Assembly: GCF_049472655.1 (NCBI RefSeq)
Contig: NZ_JAQNCS010000025.1
Coordinates: 1-17,732, forward strand
Length of the DNA stretch: 17,732 nucleotides
Origin: Deferribacter abyssi
GTDB lineage: Bacteria; Chrysiogenota; Deferribacteres; Deferribacterales; Deferribacteraceae
Direction: 5' to 3'
Part shown: piece after piece, positions 6,173-15,419 of the stretch
Layout: each line of letters starts with the position of its first letter
How positions within the stretch are numbered: position 1 is the first letter of the stretch
Program-made: the position numbers and the translations under genes
The notes under the pieces: generated by a model
Databases searched by the model: none
What the model saw: only the letters and a program-made list of their open reading frames with translations
Told to the model about the DNA's origin: nothing

Positions 6173-7014
6173 ACAGATTCTAATTCTTTTAATTTTTTCA
6201 TACACCATTGTCTTTCTTCGTCATCTTTTGGAACTTCTCTTATTCCATAACCTATAACATTTCCATTTAAAACACGTCTAAGGTTAGGATAAATATAATT
6301 AAAAAACATTTGCATTCCCTGAAAATAATTTTTTTCCCTTTTAGATGATTTTAAAAAAGATAAGAATACACCTGCAATATAATCGGTAATTTGAATACCT
6401 ACTGAATGATGTGAATTTTCAATATTCAAACTATCTTTAATACAATTATAATTTTTAATGAAGTCACCATTGTTGTATAAATCAAAATAAATTTTTCTCA
6501 AAAACTCATTTTTCTCATTATTAATTGGATCGATAAAAAGCACAGCCAAGTTTTCTCTATTAAATTGTAATTCCATTTGAATTCTTTGAAGATGTTCTTG
6601 CAAATGGAATTTTAACATTTCCTTTTCTTTAATTTTATAATTTTTTGAATTTCTTGTATAGGTTACAATAATTTTCTTATATTTCAGCCTATTAATTAAC
6701 ATTAAAGATTTTTCTACAAATTCAACTAATGTGTGATAATTAAAATTATCTAAAAATTTGATTTCATGATCATCTGGTATCTCTTTATTTTTAAATTTCC
6801 GTAGTAACCAAAGATACGACCATTTTAATTCTTTTGCTAATGGAAGGTTATATTCTTCTTTAAGTTTACGAAACTCATCATTAAGTGTTTTCCACTCATT
6901 AGAGTTCATCATTAGAGTTACTCTAACATAAAATGGATGACTACGTAATTGTCTATTAGACATATCCTGTTTATAATAGCCAGCTTCATCACTAAAACAA
7001 AAATAGGTTGACAT
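6163..7014 (-). CDS. DUF3800-family protein (predicted RNase H-fold nuclease)
   Basis: The 283-residue protein shows the DUF3800 pattern. There is an N-terminal strand with a DE motif (YFCFSDEAGYY, Asp9-Glu10), then LAKELKWS (59-66), a central acidic strand VLFIDPIN (158-165, Asp162) and the C-terminal QITDYIAGVF (208-217, Asp211), which corresponds to the family's QxxDxxAG motif. The acidic residues are consistent with a metal-dependent RNase H-like active site; activity is inferred, as the family is largely uncharacterised. It is the last gene of the helicase-methyltransferase operon, 23 bases after the methyltransferase stop, with AGAAAGGA as ribosome site. The final codons and the TAA lie inside the terminal repeat of the small mobile element, so the native C-terminus may have been altered. 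DUF3800 genes are common in defence islands. Confidence 0.85.
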   Translation of the reverse strand: MSTYFCFSDEAGYYKQDMSNRQLRSHPFYVRVTLMMNSNEWKTLNDEFRKLKEEYNLPLAKELKWSYLWLLRKFKNKEIPDDHEIKFLDNFNYHTLVEFVEKSLMLINRLKYKKIIVTYTRNSKNYKIKEKEMLKFHLQEHLQRIQMELQFNRENLAVLFIDPINNEKNEFLRKIYFDLYNNGDFIKNYNCIKDSLNIENSHHSVGIQITDYIAGVFLSFLKSSKREKNYFQGMQMFFNYIYPNLRRVLNGNVIGYGIREVPKDDEERQWCMKKLKELESVTL

Positions 7015-7037
7015 ATCCTTTCTTACTAGCTTTATTT

Positions 7038-10000
7038 CTATTTTTCATTTTCAATCACTTCAATTTCTTCATCTGTTAACTCATACAATTGATAAACCAA
7101 AACATCAATTTTTCTTTCTAGTTCACTTATATCTGCTTCAAAATCTTCTTTTTTTGTAGCAATAATTTTTTCAACTAAAGCCTCTATTTGTAAAACTATA
7201 TTCTGATTTTCTAGTTTAACTGATGGCAAGGGAATGTTTAGCATAGGTTCTTTATCAATTTGAAAGTTTTTACCTTGCATTTTTCCTTTATGCCTTAACC
7301 AAAACTTAATCAATTTAGAGTTTAGGATGCCTGTCAAAAACTTTAAATTGAATCTATCAGTTTTTATTATATAAAAAGTTGCTGAAACATAACAATCAAA
7401 ATCCGTATAAGTAAAGGTTGGTTCTTCACACTTTCTAACAGATATAATTTTTTCACCTTGAAAAAACCATTCATTCCGTGCTCTATGTAAACCATATGGT
7501 TTATTATCTGATGTTATAACAGCCTGAAATTTATCCAAGTGCTTTTTGATATTGGGATAATATTTCATTTTTAATACATTTTTGAAAGACGAATCGGTAT
7601 ATATTATCCATTCAGAATTCTTTATATTACCATAATACTTCTTTAATTCTTTCGTGGTGTAATACGGTTTTATTATTTCTAATTCATTTTTATTAAAAGA
7701 AATATTGTTTTTTTCTTTTTCACTTATTACAAAAATTCCATCTCCTATGTTGGCCTTATCCCCAATAAAGTTTAAATGTCTGTTTATTACATAATCTTGA
7801 GGTATAACAATACCCTGAGAAATTTCATTTTCAGTTAAATTAATGCAACCTTTTTCTGAAATCTTTTGGAGAACTGATTCGGTTAAATCATCCGAGATAC
7901 TTATACTCTTACCTATAAAGTTTTTTCTATTTATAATAGGCGTTAAATACTCATTGTTAGGATTTGGATTTCTTTGTAATAAGTCTAATACATCTTTAAA
8001 AGTTGGTTTTTTGCTAATAATCCTTCTTAAATCAAAGGTATAATTATCTGTCTTATTGTCTTTTTGAAATATCATAATCATTGTTTGAATACCCGCATCT
8101 TTAAATATTTTATAATCATTAAAATCAATCAATTGGAGTATCTTTGTTTCTTTAATAACTTTGTCCCGCATTTTTGAAGCTCCAAAACTAGTTGTCCAAT
8201 TATTTTGTGCAATAAATGTTAAAATTCCTCCATTTTTCAACAAATCGATTCCTACACAAACAAAAAAATACCAAATATCCATTTTTCCTTTGTAATAAGG
8301 AGAATTTCTTAAACCATCAAATGCTTTTTTATGAGTGTATTCTTTAATGTACGGTGGATTACCAATAACAATATCAAATCCATCAGAAACTCCAAACATC
8401 CATTCAGGATCAAACCAATTAGCATAAGTATTCTGATTAAAAATGTCATATTTTGCAATCAATGAACTGGTATTTTCAGTCAAACCCAATTCCATAAGTT
8501 CCTTTTTCAACTGTTGTCTTAATTTTTTATCTTTTTCCCTAATAGATTTTTTAGCACTTGATGTTTTTGCAGAAAAATATCTATGTCTGAGATTTTTTAT
8601 TCCATTTTCTATTCTTTCAACTTCAGGAGTGTACGCTATATGCCCACCTGTTGTAATGGGAATAAGAGTATTTGCAGCTACAAATTTTGTCTCAAGGTTT
8701 GGTAAAGCTAAAATACCTCTATTTTCTTTCGTATCATAAACTTTTTGATCTACTACAAGAGATATGAAAAATCTCAATTTACTTATCTGTACAGCTATTG
8801 GCTGTATATCAACGCCATATATACAGTTTTCAATTAAATAAAGTTTTCTTGCATAGTCAGGATAATTTACTTGCTTATCAAAAGCTTCATTAATCTCTTT
8901 TAATCGTTTTTCTCGCTCAGCTTTATCACTTTCACTATGAAAAACTTCTTCAGTCTCTTTTATCGCATTTTCAATTTGTATATTTTCCCAAAGCTTGTTA
9001 TCTGGATCAACTTTTTGCAGGATATAGACAAGTTTGTGCAGCATACCCATAGGAAAAGCACCTGAACCACAGGCTGGATCTATGACTTTTAGCTCTGCTA
9101 TGGCTTTTACAATTTTGCTCCTAATAGAATCAGATAAATTTATTTCTTCATCATTGTAGGAGATTATTGATCTTAAAGTGTCATTATCTAACTCTGTGAT
9201 TTTATTTTTTAAATAATAAAATAGAGATTCATCCACCATAAAGTTTACTATTTCCCTTGGGGTGTAATAGCTACCAGTTGCTTTTCTTGCGCTTTCAGAA
9301 GTCTCTGGATTATAGGATGCTAACAAGTTCTCAAAAACCATCCCAAGAAGCTCAGGATCCAACGCGACTTCTTCATCAAAAGGAGAATTTTCATCAATGG
9401 TAAAGTTGTATGACTTTAAAATACCAATAAGACCTCTAAAATTAACCGATTTGCCGAGGCCAAATTCTGATAAATCTACTCTTTTCTCCTCGTTAAAGAA
9501 TAAATAATCAGGAACTATTGCTCTCTTTTTAGGATTTCTTGAAAATCCATCTATATATACTTTCTTGCCTTCTATTTCCATATCAAGACACTCAAAAAGA
9601 CCACCATTTAAAAATGGGGTGATATCAAAAAGCTTTTTAAACTCTTCTTTACTGATGTTTAACATTTCTTCGTATCGGTAATAATTTGTTATCCAATATG
9701 TTGTCCTATTTTCCAAGAAATCTTTGTTTTCTGCAAAGCCTCTATCATCAATAGGTCTATTCAGTGTACCAAAAAAGAGATTTTGTAGAATGGCGTTGTA
9801 GAAATAATGTGAGTTTGATGATGATTTAAAATCCTTTAAAATCTTTCTTAAGAATTCTTCGTCAAAGATTTTTTCTGGAATTAGACCTTTCTCTTTAATA
9901 AACCATACAAAAATCAGTCTTGTTAATAATCTGATAAGATTTATTTTATTTCTTTGTTCTGTGTCTTTTAGCTCCGGTAAATCATTGGGAAACTTCACTT

Positions 10001-10565
10001 TGTCCAAAGCATAATGAAACCAATTTGAAATCTCGCTGTAAAACTCTTTAGTAACTTTAGCTAAGCTAAACGCTTCTTTTAAACTTTGTAGAGAGGTAAA
10101 ATCAGCTTCATTTAGCTGGTTGATAAAAGTTTTATTTGTAAAGTTTTTGGAAACAAAATAAGTGTACCTTTTATAACTACTGAGCTTTTCCTTTTTACCT
10201 TCATGTATTTTGTGAATAAGAGAAAATCTAAAATCACCTTTGTCATCATAAAAAATAAAAATCCCTGCTTTATAATGCCAATTATCTTTTAAAATCTTTT
10301 TGGCAAGATCAAACTGCTTTCTCTTTCCACTTCTTTCAGTAAGTGTTTTATTTACTTTTACACCAACAACTGCCAGAGTATCTATCTCATCTATGGGCAT
10401 TTCACCAAGCAATAATAAATCGGAAAACCCCTCTTTCTTGAATTCTGCATAATCAAGATGTTCATTTATACGGGTGTAAGCATAATTCTTATCTTCAAAA
10501 ACTTTATGAAATTTATTGATGTTAAAATTTTCTATGATTTCTTGAAGTCTTTTTTTGATATCCAT
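7038..10565 (-). CDS. Eco57I/PglX-like adenine-specific DNA methyltransferase with target-recognition region
   Basis: The 1175-residue protein carries the N6-adenine methyltransferase core. ATGSYYTPREIV (429-440) is followed by motif I DPACGSGAF (496-504), GVDIQPIAV (584-592) and the catalytic motif IV NPPY (736-739). The N-terminal part (about 40-140, with DTLAVVGVKV at 62-71) resembles the first domain of type IIG and PglX-like enzymes, but a clear PD-ExK triad is not seen (GVK where ExK might be expected), so endonuclease activity in this protein is doubtful. Residues about 800-1140 are the probable target-recognition region, with LTGILNSKLIKFWLRHKGK and NFQIDKEP motifs, and the last 40 residues look coiled-coil. 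It starts 1 base after the helicase stop, with AGGGG as ribosome site, so the genes are coupled. It probably methylates self DNA at a specific site. Confidence 0.88.
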   Translation of the reverse strand: MDIKKRLQEIIENFNINKFHKVFEDKNYAYTRINEHLDYAEFKKEGFSDLLLLGEMPIDEIDTLAVVGVKVNKTLTERSGKRKQFDLAKKILKDNWHYKAGIFIFYDDKGDFRFSLIHKIHEGKKEKLSSYKRYTYFVSKNFTNKTFINQLNEADFTSLQSLKEAFSLAKVTKEFYSEISNWFHYALDKVKFPNDLPELKDTEQRNKINLIRLLTRLIFVWFIKEKGLIPEKIFDEEFLRKILKDFKSSSNSHYFYNAILQNLFFGTLNRPIDDRGFAENKDFLENRTTYWITNYYRYEEMLNISKEEFKKLFDITPFLNGGLFECLDMEIEGKKVYIDGFSRNPKKRAIVPDYLFFNEEKRVDLSEFGLGKSVNFRGLIGILKSYNFTIDENSPFDEEVALDPELLGMVFENLLASYNPETSESARKATGSYYTPREIVNFMVDESLFYYLKNKITELDNDTLRSIISYNDEEINLSDSIRSKIVKAIAELKVIDPACGSGAFPMGMLHKLVYILQKVDPDNKLWENIQIENAIKETEEVFHSESDKAEREKRLKEINEAFDKQVNYPDYARKLYLIENCIYGVDIQPIAVQISKLRFFISLVVDQKVYDTKENRGILALPNLETKFVAANTLIPITTGGHIAYTPEVERIENGIKNLRHRYFSAKTSSAKKSIREKDKKLRQQLKKELMELGLTENTSSLIAKYDIFNQNTYANWFDPEWMFGVSDGFDIVIGNPPYIKEYTHKKAFDGLRNSPYYKGKMDIWYFFVCVGIDLLKNGGILTFIAQNNWTTSFGASKMRDKVIKETKILQLIDFNDYKIFKDAGIQTMIMIFQKDNKTDNYTFDLRRIISKKPTFKDVLDLLQRNPNPNNEYLTPIINRKNFIGKSISISDDLTESVLQKISEKGCINLTENEISQGIVIPQDYVINRHLNFIGDKANIGDGIFVISEKEKNNISFNKNELEIIKPYYTTKELKKYYGNIKNSEWIIYTDSSFKNVLKMKYYPNIKKHLDKFQAVITSDNKPYGLHRARNEWFFQGEKIISVRKCEEPTFTYTDFDCYVSATFYIIKTDRFNLKFLTGILNSKLIKFWLRHKGKMQGKNFQIDKEPMLNIPLPSVKLENQNIVLQIEALVEKIIATKKEDFEADISELERKIDVLVYQLYELTDEEIEVIENEK

Positions 10566-10566
10566 A

Positions 10567-13500
10567 TCATACCCCTATATTTCTGTTCTCAATAGCAATG
10601 ATTATCTCTCTTTTAAGATTTAGTTCTCTATTTTTTAGTTTTTCAAGATAATCTTCACCAAGAGTATTATAGAGATTGTCAAGCTCATTCCAAAACTTTT
10701 CGGAATCTTTGGGATCTAAGTTTGCAATCAAACGAAGTGTATAATCTGACAATGTACCATAATTTAGCATATCCTCTTTTAATGACCTTAAAAATTTTAA
10801 ATATTTAAAAATCTTTTCATCTTTTAGGCTCAACAAGTAGTCAATATTATTAAAAGCTTTTTTTTCTATGCTTAGTTCTGAAGTAGGTTTGCGATACGGC
10901 TCTTTGTAATTTTTAATTTTTTCATACTCATCCCAAAAACTCTCACTAAAAGCTATTCTCTGCTCATCATAATCAACTTCTATTCTTGGGATAACTTCTT
11001 CTAATGAAAAACTTTTAATTTTTTTGTCAGGACTATTATAATCAATTCCAAGAACAAATAACCTATTTTTCTTATAAAAAACTAAAAGCTCATCTTTTTC
11101 ATATTTCTTGGCAACCTTTATGCGATAAGGAAACTTTTGTATATTTTCAATGACTTGAGGATACTTTTTTTTGATTTCTTCATATTTATTGAGAACTTTT
11201 GTATAAAAACTTTCTTCTTCAAGCTCTTCTGGGTTAGTCATTATTTTGGAATAAAGTTCTGATGGGCTAATTTCTTCACTTTCATCAAAAATCCTTGCAT
11301 CCTCTCCCAATATATTATGAATCATAAACATTTTGTTTGCAGCTATTTCTCGGGATTTTACAATATTTGCACCTTTCTCAGTTGGGAAAAAATTTACTAT
11401 GTATAATTTGTCGAATACCTTTTTACCTATTCTATTGATTCTACCAAGCCGCTGAATAACCCTTACCGGATTCCATGGAATGTCATAATTTATAACTATT
11501 CCCGCCCTGTTAAGATTAAATCCTTCAGAAATTTTGTCTGTACATAGTAAAATGTCATAATCGTTACTTTTCTTTTCATATGAGGCATCAAAGTTTTCAT
11601 AAATTTCTTTAGCCTTTGTTACTCCAAGAGCGCCGTCAACGACTAACACTCTGTTATTAAAAGCTTTATTTAACGGCCCAGCCAAATACCTAACTGTATC
11701 AGTAAATTCAGAAAAAATTATTACTTTTCTATCAGGCTCTTTTTCGAATATCTTTTTAATATTTGCGATGAGGCTCTCAATTTTCGGATCATTTTGAGTA
11801 AGTTTTAAGGATTTTACATCTTCAAGGATTGATTCAAAAAGCAAAATATCTTCATTAATATCTTTTAGAAAATTCTTATTTTTAAATTTTTCTACTTTAT
11901 AGCGTTTATGCTTCTTTGGATAAATATCACTTTTCTTTCCATATTTGATTATTTTTTCCTCATACTCTTTTAAAGCTTCTTCAATTTCATCTAAATCAGC
12001 ATCATATATTTTTTCTATCAGAGATCTATCAAGTATATATTCTCCTGTTTTTTCTATAAACTCATATACAAGTTTATGTATTCTGAGAAAATTCTCTATA
12101 GACTTTACAAAAGCGCCAAAGGAACTTTCAAATCTTCTTACAATCATCCTCCTCATAAAATCAAATAAGTTCCTTTGCTGCATATACTCTCTAAAGTCAT
12201 CCTTTCCTCTGTTTTCATCATCTAAACTTACAGATTTCTCATATTCAAATGGTCTGTAAATTGCACCGTGGAACTTGCCGCCAAGCTCAATTCCGCTGAA
12301 ATACTCGTTAATTACTTTGTCATAGAAAAGGCTTTGATTTTTTGTTAACTCATAAAACCACTCAATGGGAGGCTGAACTTCTGATAGGTCTTTTATTTCC
12401 TTTTTGTATTTTGGATTTTTAATCAAATCCAATCTGTTTCTTCTTATTGTTACTGGTTCGATATAGTTTTTAATAAGCATTGAAATGTGTCTTATGTCAC
12501 TTTCTATATCTGATAAATCAATTGTTTTTTTACCGTATATTTTCTCATATTTTTTCAAAGCGGTATTCTTTTTTTGAGGATCAACACTATTGTAGTGCCT
12601 TTTGATATACCCTAAATCTTTAAATAAAGCTTCCAACTTTGCAAACAAGAACTCCAAGTTATTATCTATCGTAATGGTAGACTTTTTTGGTATTATAAAG
12701 AGCTTGAGCAACGAAAAAATATCATTGGGTCTATTATTAAAAGGTGTAGCTGTTAAAAGTACCACATTTCTATTTCTGCATATATTTTCTAACAAATGAT
12801 AATTATAAGTATCTTGATTTCTAAACCTGTGAGCTTCATCCACAATAATCATCTCTATATCATCGTGTCTTTTTACATAGTCTAATACTTCTTCAAGCTT
12901 CCCTACGGATCTGACATCCCAGTCAAATAATCTGAAATCCTCAAGATATTTTTTCCAACCAGCAGTTTTATTTTCATCTCCAACCAATCCAGGAGGACAT
13001 ATTACTATACCTCTTTTTTTAGAAGCTGCAGCTATTAGGCATGCAATAACAGTTTTTCCAAGACCAACCACGTCAGCAATTATCACTCCGTTGTGTTTTT
13101 CAATTATCGATAGGGCTTGTTTTACAGCATCAATTTGATAATTATAAGGTTTATATCCAGCACTTTTTATAATGCTTTTGATATCAACTTTTTTCTGAGT
13201 TTCTTCATAAGTATCAATATAGGTTTTCAATACAAAACAGTAAGCCTCAAAGGGAGTTATTTCTTTTATCAGTGTTTCGTTCTTAATTATTCCTACTAAC
13301 TGCTTTTTAATTTCATTTCGCTCAGTAATCTCAACTGAGTCTTCCCATAACTCATCAAAATATTTTTCAGCATCTTTAAAACCATAGTCACTTATTTCAA
13401 CATTAAACTCATTTTGAGAGGTTAAGCCTGATTTTGTGAGATTGCTACTGCCTGTAATAAATAGATTTCTCTTACCTACTTGAGTCTCATCTAATTTAAA

Positions 13501-13920
13501 AAGATAAAGCTTTGCATGATTTGGTTCTCTTGTTTTTCTGATAATAACCCGGTCATTAATAATAAGTTCAATATAAAATTTTACCTGCTCATAAAACTCC
13601 TTATTATCAAACTCATCATTATTAATTGCTGATTTTACATCCGATAAATAATTTTCTATAAATTCTTGCAAAGACATTTGCTCAGATACTTTATCAACTT
13701 CAATAATTTTCCCGTTAATTTTATCAACATTTAAACCCACTAAAATTTTCAAAAATGTTTTATTGTTTATTTTTAAAGAATCAATTAGTTCACGAATTCC
13801 AGAAAAATAAAAGAATCCTACAAGAAATTTTAATTCATTACTTGCTGTAATGAGAGTATTTATCCTCTTACTTAATTTCTTTTCAGAATGATTAGTAATA
13901 AAATTACTCAAGATACCCAC
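10567..13920 (-). CDS. PLD-nuclease / SNF2-type helicase fusion protein
   Basis: The 1117-residue protein has an N-terminal phospholipase-D-like nuclease domain with one HKD motif: HAKLYLF (His135, Lys137), then GSSN (157-160). A superfamily 2 helicase follows: Walker A VGLGKT (285-290), DEAH (361-364), TATPF (390-394) and the C-terminal motif QRLGRINRIG (823-832), with SNF2-like spacing and a long insertion between the two lobes. Single-HKD nucleases such as BfiI act as dimers. The domain order suggests DNA translocation coupled to cleavage. It is the first gene of the operon and begins with GTG at 13920; the ribosome site is weak and a downstream TTG is an alternative. With the methyltransferase it resembles the restriction arm of DISARM, BREX type 3 or Hma-like systems, but their other core genes are missing. 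Confidence 0.88.
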   Translation of the reverse strand: MGILSNFITNHSEKKLSKRINTLITASNELKFLVGFFYFSGIRELIDSLKINNKTFLKILVGLNVDKINGKIIEVDKVSEQMSLQEFIENYLSDVKSAINNDEFDNKEFYEQVKFYIELIINDRVIIRKTREPNHAKLYLFKLDETQVGKRNLFITGSSNLTKSGLTSQNEFNVEISDYGFKDAEKYFDELWEDSVEITERNEIKKQLVGIIKNETLIKEITPFEAYCFVLKTYIDTYEETQKKVDIKSIIKSAGYKPYNYQIDAVKQALSIIEKHNGVIIADVVGLGKTVIACLIAAASKKRGIVICPPGLVGDENKTAGWKKYLEDFRLFDWDVRSVGKLEEVLDYVKRHDDIEMIIVDEAHRFRNQDTYNYHLLENICRNRNVVLLTATPFNNRPNDIFSLLKLFIIPKKSTITIDNNLEFLFAKLEALFKDLGYIKRHYNSVDPQKKNTALKKYEKIYGKKTIDLSDIESDIRHISMLIKNYIEPVTIRRNRLDLIKNPKYKKEIKDLSEVQPPIEWFYELTKNQSLFYDKVINEYFSGIELGGKFHGAIYRPFEYEKSVSLDDENRGKDDFREYMQQRNLFDFMRRMIVRRFESSFGAFVKSIENFLRIHKLVYEFIEKTGEYILDRSLIEKIYDADLDEIEEALKEYEEKIIKYGKKSDIYPKKHKRYKVEKFKNKNFLKDINEDILLFESILEDVKSLKLTQNDPKIESLIANIKKIFEKEPDRKVIIFSEFTDTVRYLAGPLNKAFNNRVLVVDGALGVTKAKEIYENFDASYEKKSNDYDILLCTDKISEGFNLNRAGIVINYDIPWNPVRVIQRLGRINRIGKKVFDKLYIVNFFPTEKGANIVKSREIAANKMFMIHNILGEDARIFDESEEISPSELYSKIMTNPEELEEESFYTKVLNKYEEIKKKYPQVIENIQKFPYRIKVAKKYEKDELLVFYKKNRLFVLGIDYNSPDKKIKSFSLEEVIPRIEVDYDEQRIAFSESFWDEYEKIKNYKEPYRKPTSELSIEKKAFNNIDYLLSLKDEKIFKYLKFLRSLKEDMLNYGTLSDYTLRLIANLDPKDSEKFWNELDNLYNTLGEDYLEKLKNRELNLKREIIIAIENRNIGV

Positions 13921-13939
13921 CTAACTCATTAATGGATAA

Positions 13940-13948
13940 ATTATATCA
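13940..13948 (-). promoter_or_regulatory. Extended -10 promoter of the defence operon
   Basis: On the minus strand TGATATAAT (13948-13940) is a perfect TGnTATAAT extended -10 box, about 20 bases before the GTG at 13920. The -35 region (GTAGAA at 17-bp spacing) is poor, as is usual for extended -10 promoters. No regulator gene is adjacent. Confidence 0.6.
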
Positions 13949-14000
13949 CAAATAATAAAAAATTCTACGATGATTTGAAAAAAGTTTTTATAAATTTTTC

Positions 14001-14020
14001 ATTGACTTGTTGTCTTATAA
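14001..14020 (+). promoter_or_regulatory. Shared ATTGACYTGT element upstream of the parM-like gene
   Basis: ATTGACTTGTTGTCTTATAA at 14001-14020 includes TTGACT and, only 8 bases later, TATAAT (14016-14021). This spacing is too short for a normal -35/-10 pair, so the TTGAC part is more likely a regulator site or an overlapping promoter. The TTGAC starts 58 bases before the ATG. Matching elements lie 56-57 bases ahead of two other genes in this window. Confidence 0.5.
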
Positions 14021-14059
14021 TTTCTCAGAAGAAAGGGATTTTTGTAGAATGAGGGTTTT

Positions 14060-15019
14060 ATGAGAAAGGTTGTTAGTGTTGATATCGGCTATGGTGATGT
14101 TAAGGTAGTGTTCTCTGAAGGTGGCGGATTGCGGCAGGAAAAGTTTCCTACCGCAATTGCATCGATTTCATCTGAAAACTATTCAGATGGGACCTTATTT
14201 AAAAAAGAAATATCTTTCTCTTTTGAAGGGCAATTATACTCTGTAGGAGATATTGCAAAAGCGAATGCAATTGTTACCACAAGTTATGAATTCTTGTACA
14301 AATATTCTCCATTGGTTCTTTATTACATCATTGAGAAATTTAATATTGATTATTCGAATACGGTGATTGGTCTTGGTCTACCTTTATCTTACTATACCAG
14401 GGAAAAAATTGATAATATGCATCATAGATTAAAAAAATTCGCTGTTAATGATATCTCAATATCTGCTGATGTAAAAATCTTTGCACAAGGCGTAGGATGT
14501 TTTTTTGACTATCTGTTTACAGATAATGTTGCTATTACCAATGGAATTGTTGTCGATGTAGGATACAATACAATTGAATTCATTGTCATTCAAAACGGTA
14601 AGGTAAAAAAAGCTGACTCAAGAGGGATGATTAAAAAAGGTCTGAGTATGCTGGTAGTGGAATTACAAAAAATAATTCAGTCTAAATATGAACTGGAATT
14701 GACTGAGCAGGAAACCATTTCTGCATTAACACAAGAATGTATCACTTTATATGGGAAGGAGATTTCATTGACAGAAGAAATCTCAAAGCTTAAAAGGTGG
14801 TATGCTGATACAATTATTCAAAATTTGATAGGCATGTATGATGATAAAATAAAAAAGTCTGACATCATCATTCTTGCTGGTGGGGGAGCTTATCATATCA
14901 AGGATTTTCTGCCTGAAAAATATTATAATCTCATTTACATTCCTACTAATTCTGAATTTAGTAATGCAAGAGGATTTTTCTATATCATGCAAAATCAAAT
15001 CAACAGCAAAGGGCAGTAA
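14060..15019 (+). CDS. parM: ParM-like actin homologue (plasmid segregation ATPase)
   Basis: The 319-residue protein has the actin/Hsp70 ATPase signatures: phosphate-1 VSVDIGYGDVK (5-15), phosphate-2 VVDVGYNTIEF (164-174), the adenosine motif IILAGGGAYHI (270-280), and the late NARGF (302-306) typical of ParM/StbA-type proteins. These polymerise into filaments that push plasmid copies apart through an adaptor bound to a centromere; that role is inferred from the family. GAGGG precedes the ATG. A four-codon frame, ATGAGGGTTTTATGA, overlaps the start codon and could give translational coupling, or be chance. Unlike classical parMR operons, the candidate adaptor gene is encoded convergently, with stop codons only 10 bases apart. 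The length is normal and no domain is missing. Confidence 0.88.
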   Translation: MRKVVSVDIGYGDVKVVFSEGGGLRQEKFPTAIASISSENYSDGTLFKKEISFSFEGQLYSVGDIAKANAIVTTSYEFLYKYSPLVLYYIIEKFNIDYSNTVIGLGLPLSYYTREKIDNMHHRLKKFAVNDISISADVKIFAQGVGCFFDYLFTDNVAITNGIVVDVGYNTIEFIVIQNGKVKKADSRGMIKKGLSMLVVELQKIIQSKYELELTEQETISALTQECITLYGKEISLTEEISKLKRWYADTIIQNLIGMYDDKIKKSDIIILAGGGAYHIKDFLPEKYYNLIYIPTNSEFSNARGFFYIMQNQINSKGQ

Positions 15020-15029
15020 AAGCTGCCCT
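15010..15029. terminator. Short hairpin between convergent partition genes
   Basis: AGGGCAG (15010-15016) and CTGCCCT (15023-15029) form a perfect 7-bp stem with the parM-like stop codon in its 6-base loop. It fills the space between the two convergent genes. A T-run is lacking on both sides, so it is only a possible weak bidirectional terminator. Confidence 0.4.
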
Positions 15030-15359
15030 CTATTCATCAAATTCACTCATTAAATCGTCGTAAGAGAGATCAATATCATTTATATTGATGATGTTTTTCT
15101 CTTTTTCTTTTTTTATCTTGGGTAGAGGAGCTTTTTCTTTAAATACAGGATTATCTGTTTGTTTTACATCATCATTTTTTTTATTTTTTAAATATTTTGA
15201 GTGTGGAGTATCTACTGCTCTTTGTTGTATTAATATCAGATAATCGGTTAACATATCAATAATCACATTTCCTCGATATGGTTGAGGAATATTTTCTAAA
15301 AAATCCATAAGCGTGCTGTTATAATCACTATTCGCTGTAAAAGTATATTTTTTCTTCAT
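15030..15359 (-). CDS. Small ribbon-helix-helix protein, candidate ParR-type adaptor
   Basis: The start at 15359 was chosen because AGGAGGGAGGG directly precedes this ATG; the longer in-frame reading from 15428 runs into the repeat array and has no ribosome site. The 109-residue product begins with a short strand, KKKYTFTA (2-9), followed by two helices, NSTLMDFLENI and YRGNVIIDMLTDYLILIQQ (about 13-45). This is the layout of the ribbon-helix-helix DNA-binding domain of ParR. The rest is a charged, probably disordered tail ending DLSYDDLMSEFDE, which could be the filament-contacting peptide. The partner parM-like gene converges on it, and five 11-bp direct repeats sit just upstream, so it would bind them, repress its own promoter and link DNA to the filament. 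The assignment rests on fold pattern and context, not on strong sequence recognition. Confidence 0.6.
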   Translation of the reverse strand: MKKKYTFTANSDYNSTLMDFLENIPQPYRGNVIIDMLTDYLILIQQRAVDTPHSKYLKNKKNDDVKQTDNPVFKEKAPLPKIKKEKEKNIININDIDLSYDDLMSEFDE

Positions 15360-15396
15360 CCCTCCCTCCTTCATAAACAACAATTCTACAACAATT

Positions 15397-15416
15397 ATTA
15401 AAAGGCACAGGTCAAT
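15397..15416 (-). promoter_or_regulatory. Shared ATTGACYTGT element upstream of the parR-like gene
   Basis: Read on the minus strand this is ATTGACCTGTGCCTTTTAAT, beginning 56-57 bases before the ATG at 15359 and lying directly beside the repeat array. It matches the elements at 14001-14020 and 16450-16469. Binding of the adaptor to the adjoining repeats would be expected to affect transcription from here. Confidence 0.5.
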
Positions 15417-15419
15417 AAA

